Positions 60,886 to 64,000 of a stretch of 64,000 nt of DNA are shown in pieces (position 1 is the first letter of the stretch; each line of letters starts with the position of its first letter). A model generated the notes under the pieces. The model ran no database searches. It was not told the origin of the DNA and saw only the letters and a program-made list of their open reading frames with translations. The stretch is from assembly GCF_036759925.1 (NCBI RefSeq), contig NZ_JAPKIB010000004.1, positions 1-64,000 of the forward strand, read 5' to 3'. Origin of the DNA: Kluyvera sp036759925. GTDB lineage: Bacteria; Pseudomonadota; Gammaproteobacteria; Enterobacterales; Enterobacteriaceae. The position numbers were made by a program, and so were the translations under genes.

Positions 60886-61173
60886 TCAATGTTGTTTTAG
60901 TTTGTCTTTATGCTTGTTTAACTGTCTCGCCAGTTTGTCGATCAAACCGTCGATGGCGGCGTACATATCCTTGCCTTCCGCGCTAGCATGAAGTTCGCCC
61001 CCGTTAACATGCAACGTTGCATCCGAGATGTGCGTCAATTTCTCCACCTTCAACACAATGTAGACCTGATTGATCCTCTCGAAATACTGTTCGAGCTTAA
61101 CGAATTTCGCATTCACAAATTCGCGCATTGCATCGGTAATTTCGACGTTGTGTCCAGTGATGTTGAGTTGCAT
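60886..61173 (-). CDS. hpf: Ribosome hibernation promoting factor
   Basis: A 95-residue short-form HPF (YhbH) that helps form inactive 100S ribosome dimers in stationary phase. It starts MQLNITGHNVEITDAMREFV and has the basic end KLARQLNKHKDKLKQH. The ATG at 61173 gives the E. coli length; the longer open frame upstream overlaps the end of rpoN and is not conserved. Confidence 0.97.
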   Translation of the reverse strand: MQLNITGHNVEITDAMREFVNAKFVKLEQYFERINQVYIVLKVEKLTHISDATLHVNGGELHASAEGKDMYAAIDGLIDKLARQLNKHKDKLKQH

Positions 61174-61195
61174 AGTGTCTTCCTTATCAGTGGTG

Positions 61196-62629
61196 TCAGA
61201 CCAGTTGTTTACGCTGGTTAGACGGCGGAATGGATAAAGACTCTCGGTACTTTGCAACGGTACGCCGTGCCACCATGATACCCTGTTCAGAGAGCATGGT
61301 GGTCAGTTTACTGTCGCTCAGTGGTTTTGCGGGGTTCTCCGCGGCAATTAATTTCTTAACCAACGCGCGAATCGCCGTGGAAGAGGCTTCGCCGCCGCCC
61401 TCGGTACTCACGTGACTGGAGAAGAAATACTTAAGCTCGAAAATGCCTCGTGGGCTATGCAAATACTTTTGCGTGGTAACACGCGAAATGGTGGACTCGT
61501 GCATCTCGACGGTCTGGGCGATATCTGCCAGCACCATCGGTTTCATATACTCTTCGCCGAGATCGAAAAAGGCCTGCTGCTGTTCAACGATGCAGCGGCT
61601 GACCCGCAGCAGCGTATCGTTACGGCTCTCAAGGCTCTTAATCAGCCATTTTGCGTCCTGCAGGTTGCTGCGGATAAACTGGCTGTCGGCGTCGTTACGG
61701 GCATTGTTGCACATTCCCGCGTAGTGTTGGTTGATCTGCAGACGCGGTATGCTATCGGCGTTCAGCTCAACGACCCAGCGATCGTTCACCTTGCGCACCA
61801 GTACGTCTGGGATCACATACTCCGGTTCACCGGTCTGGATCGACTGGCCCGGACGTGGATCCAGCGACTGAATCAGATCCACCGCCTCTTTCAGCACGTC
61901 CTCTTTCAGCCGCGTGACGCGCATCAGTGAACGGAAATCGTGGTTGGCGAGCAGATCGAGATGATCGCTGATAATCAAACGGGCTTCAGCGATACGCGGC
62001 GTAGTGGGGGAGAACTGAGAAAGTTGGATCAGCAGGCAATCGCGGAGATCTTTGGCGGCGACGCCGACCGGATCGAAGCGTTGGATCCGCTTGAGCACGG
62101 CTTCCACTTCATCGAGGCCAACCTCTTCGTCACCAATGCCTTCAAGAATGTCTTCCACCGTGACGGTGAGGTAACCGGTATCGTCCACGGCGTCGACGAT
62201 CGAGGTGGCAATCGCCCGGTCGGTATCGGTAAACGGCGTCAGCTCAACCTGCCACATCAGATAATCCTGAAGCGACTGGGTGGTTTCACCCTGATAAACC
62301 GGTAACTCATCGTCCTGATAATCAGCGCCGGTCCCGGAAGGGGTTCCGGCGGTATAGATCTCATCCCAACTGGCGTCGAGCGGCAGCTCTTCGGGCATAT
62401 CGGGTTTTTCTAGCGCATCGACGCTGTCCAGCGTTTCGTTATCGACGGTTTCCTGAGTCTCTACTTCTTCGTGAAGATCGGTTTGCTCAAGCAGGGGATT
62501 GCTCTCCAGCGCTTGCTGGAGTTCCTGCTGAAGTTCCAGCGTAGACAGTTGCAGCAGACGGATTGCCTGTTGCAGCTGTGGCGTCATGGCAAGCTGTTGG
62601 CTGAGCCTTAATTGCAAACCTTGCTTCAT
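61196..62629 (-). CDS. rpoN: RNA polymerase sigma-54 factor
   Basis: A 477-residue sigma-54. Region I is the Gln/Leu-rich start (KQGLQLRLSQQLAMTPQLQQ), region II is acidic, and the C-terminus holds the RpoN box ARRTVAKYRE that reads the -24 element. It directs transcription of nitrogen-assimilation and other enhancer-dependent genes. It lies downstream of lptB with a 45-base gap and upstream of hpf. Confidence 0.99.
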   Translation of the reverse strand: MKQGLQLRLSQQLAMTPQLQQAIRLLQLSTLELQQELQQALESNPLLEQTDLHEEVETQETVDNETLDSVDALEKPDMPEELPLDASWDEIYTAGTPSGTGADYQDDELPVYQGETTQSLQDYLMWQVELTPFTDTDRAIATSIVDAVDDTGYLTVTVEDILEGIGDEEVGLDEVEAVLKRIQRFDPVGVAAKDLRDCLLIQLSQFSPTTPRIAEARLIISDHLDLLANHDFRSLMRVTRLKEDVLKEAVDLIQSLDPRPGQSIQTGEPEYVIPDVLVRKVNDRWVVELNADSIPRLQINQHYAGMCNNARNDADSQFIRSNLQDAKWLIKSLESRNDTLLRVSRCIVEQQQAFFDLGEEYMKPMVLADIAQTVEMHESTISRVTTQKYLHSPRGIFELKYFFSSHVSTEGGGEASSTAIRALVKKLIAAENPAKPLSDSKLTTMLSEQGIMVARRTVAKYRESLSIPPSNQRKQLV

Positions 62630-62674
62630 GTTCAGAACGAATATCTCCCGCTAACGTCGTAAACCACTACCCTA

Positions 62675-63400
62675 TCAGAGTCTGAAGTCTTCCCCAAGAT
62701 ACACGCGTTTAACATGTTCGTCTTGTAGGATCTCCTGAGGGGTACCGTGGGCAATCAGGTGCCCCTGGCTAACGATATAGGCCCGTTCACACACGGCCAG
62801 CGTTTCACGTACGTTGTGGTCGGTGATCAGCACGCCAAGGCCGCTGTCGCGGAGATGTTCGATAATGCGTTTGATATCGATAACGGAGATCGGGTCAACG
62901 CCAGCAAACGGTTCATCCAGCAGGATAAATTTCGGGTTTGCCGCCAACGCACGGGCGATTTCAACGCGGCGACGTTCACCGCCGGAAAGCGCTTGGCCAA
63001 GGCTGTCGCGCAGATGCTCGATGTGAAACTCTTCCATCAGCTCTTTGGCGCGGTCTTCACGCTGTTCGTTGCTGAGATCATCACGGATCTGCAGCACCGC
63101 CATCAGGTTGTCGTAGACGCTCAGGCGACGGAAGATGGAGGCTTCCTGCGGCAGATAGCCGATACCACGACGCGCGCGGGCGTGCAGCGGCAGCAGACTG
63201 ATGTCTTCATCATCGATGATGATATTACCGGCATCACGAGGAACGATCCCGACCACCATGTAGAAGGTGGTGGTTTTGCCCGCGCCGTTTGGCCCAAGCA
63301 GACCCACAATCTCACCGGAATTCACGGTCAGACTGACATCTTCCACCACGCGGCGGCCTTTGTAGGCCTTCGCCAGATTTTTTGCAGTTAATGTCGCCAT
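62675..63400 (-). CDS. lptB: LPS export ABC transporter ATPase LptB
   Basis: A 241-residue ABC ATPase that powers LPS extraction from the inner membrane with LptFG. Walker A is GLLGPNGAGKTT, the signature is LSGGERRRVE, Walker B is FILLDEPFAGVDP, and the switch His is in ITDHNVRET. It is six bases after lptA in the lptCAB unit. Confidence 0.99.
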   Translation of the reverse strand: MATLTAKNLAKAYKGRRVVEDVSLTVNSGEIVGLLGPNGAGKTTTFYMVVGIVPRDAGNIIIDDEDISLLPLHARARRGIGYLPQEASIFRRLSVYDNLMAVLQIRDDLSNEQREDRAKELMEEFHIEHLRDSLGQALSGGERRRVEIARALAANPKFILLDEPFAGVDPISVIDIKRIIEHLRDSGLGVLITDHNVRETLAVCERAYIVSQGHLIAHGTPQEILQDEHVKRVYLGEDFRL

Positions 63401-63406
63401 AACGAA

Positions 63407-63961
63407 TTAGTTACTCTTATTCTGTGCCGGAGCCTGGTCTTTGGACTTGTCCTGCAGCTGCGATGGAACCAGCACGGTGGTTACGCGTTTACCTTTGTCG
63501 CTAAACGCCTGCATTTTCTGCTCTTTGACCAGATAAGTAATCTTGTCGCCTTTAATGTTGCTATCCAACTGCTCAAGGTAAGCATTGCCGGTCAGCACCA
63601 CGAAGTCGTTTGCCAGCTCATAATGCATTTTCGAGGCGCGGCCTTTTACCGGCTTGCCGTTGTCCTGCATCTGGTAGAAGGTTGCCGGGTTACCGTAACC
63701 GTCGATGACTTCTTTGCCTTTCTGGTCCGCCGGACGGGTTACGACGACCTTATCGGCGTTGATTTTGATGCTGCCCTGGGTTACCACGACGTTACCGGTG
63801 AAGGTCACGACGTTGCCCTGCATATCCAGCGACTGCTGATCGGATTCAATATGAATCGGCTGATTGGTATCACCGGTAAGCGCCATTGCCGGCAGGCTGG
63901 CGGCCAGCAAGGAACCGGCAAGTGCCAGCTTAAGGCTGAGTTTGTTTGTTCTGAATTTCAT
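63407..63961 (-). CDS. lptA: LPS transport periplasmic protein LptA
   Basis: A 184-residue periplasmic beta-jellyroll protein forming the bridge that carries LPS between LptC and LptD. A signal peptide ends at SLPAMA (about 27), followed by TGDTNQPIHIESDQQSLD. I chose the ATG at 63961 (MKFRTNKLSLKLALAG), matching the E. coli start; an upstream start in the same frame lies inside lptC and would add seven residues. The gene overlaps the lptC end by about 32 bases. Confidence 0.98.
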   Translation of the reverse strand: MKFRTNKLSLKLALAGSLLAASLPAMALTGDTNQPIHIESDQQSLDMQGNVVTFTGNVVVTQGSIKINADKVVVTRPADQKGKEVIDGYGNPATFYQMQDNGKPVKGRASKMHYELANDFVVLTGNAYLEQLDSNIKGDKITYLVKEQKMQAFSDKGKRVTTVLVPSQLQDKSKDQAPAQNKSN

Positions 63962-64000
63962 AAGAGGTTCTAACCTTTTCAATCAGCTCGGCGTTTTTGC
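63930..64000 (-). CDS. lptC: LPS export inner-membrane protein LptC, 3' end only
   Basis: The last 23 codons are present, reading KNAELIEKVRTSYEIQNKQ then TQP and stop, which is the C-terminus of enterobacterial LptC. The rest lies outside the window. Its 3' end overlaps the lptA start, as in E. coli, so lptC-lptA-lptB translation is coupled. Confidence 0.93.
   Translation of the reverse strand, partial: KNAELIEKVRTSYEIQNKQTQP

Overview
This window is chromosomal DNA of a member of the Enterobacteriaceae. Almost every gene is a close full-length relative of an Escherichia coli K-12 gene, in the order found around fis, mreB, argR, rplM-rpsI, gltBD, arcB and rpoN, but read in the reverse direction to the usual K-12 map. 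It differs from K-12 in several ways: aroQ and msrPQ lie beside accBC, a metallo-hydrolase gene sits between acrS and fis, a CoA-transferase/aldehyde dehydrogenase pair follows aaeB, yhcN is duplicated, elbB and yrbL are absent, and there are repeats of the GTAGCCCGG...CCGGG type. Together these point to the Klebsiella/Enterobacter side of the family. I cannot name the genus from this window alone.

Layout. 1-5.6 kb: the 3' end of a 5S rRNA gene with its terminator, then yhdV and the acrEF drug efflux operon (minus strand). 5.6-8.6 kb: acrS repressor, a metallo-beta-lactamase-fold hydrolase, and the dusB-fis operon. 8.9-16.8 kb (minus): yhdT-panF-prmA, aroQ-accB-accC (shikimate and fatty acid synthesis), msrPQ (periplasmic methionine sulfoxide repair) and acuI. 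17-29.3 kb (plus): csrD, the mreBCD cell-shape operon, then maf, rng, yhdP and tldD. 29.4-33.6 kb: aaeR and the divergent aaeXAB aromatic acid efflux operon. 33.6-37.6 kb: an accessory stretch with an unusual CoA-transferase, an aldehyde dehydrogenase, a barstar-like gene and two yhcN genes. 37.9-46.9 kb: argR, mdh, the degQ-degS periplasmic proteases, zapG, zapE, rplM-rpsI and sspA-sspB. 46.9-54.1 kb (minus): a DUF1016 nuclease-like gene and gltBD (glutamate synthase). 54.7-59.1 kb (plus): yhcC, arcB, mtgA. 59.2-64 kb (minus): lptC (partial)-lptA-lptB-rpoN-hpf-ptsN-rapZ-npr, linking LPS export, sigma-54, ribosome hibernation and the nitrogen PTS.

The window is mainly core genome. I see no prophage, insertion sequence, CRISPR array or tRNA gene. 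The features I consider most worth following are: a 26-codon reading frame with a good ribosome binding site upstream of mreB, whose 3' end lies inside a nested inverted repeat (19020-19136); the CoA-transferase, whose sequence order looks permuted relative to the CaiB/BaiF family; an out-of-frame upstream reading frame overlapping the gltB start; and a perfect 29-bp inverted repeat made of two REP-like units after aaeB. Functions are assigned from remembered family sequences and visible motifs; no database search was run.
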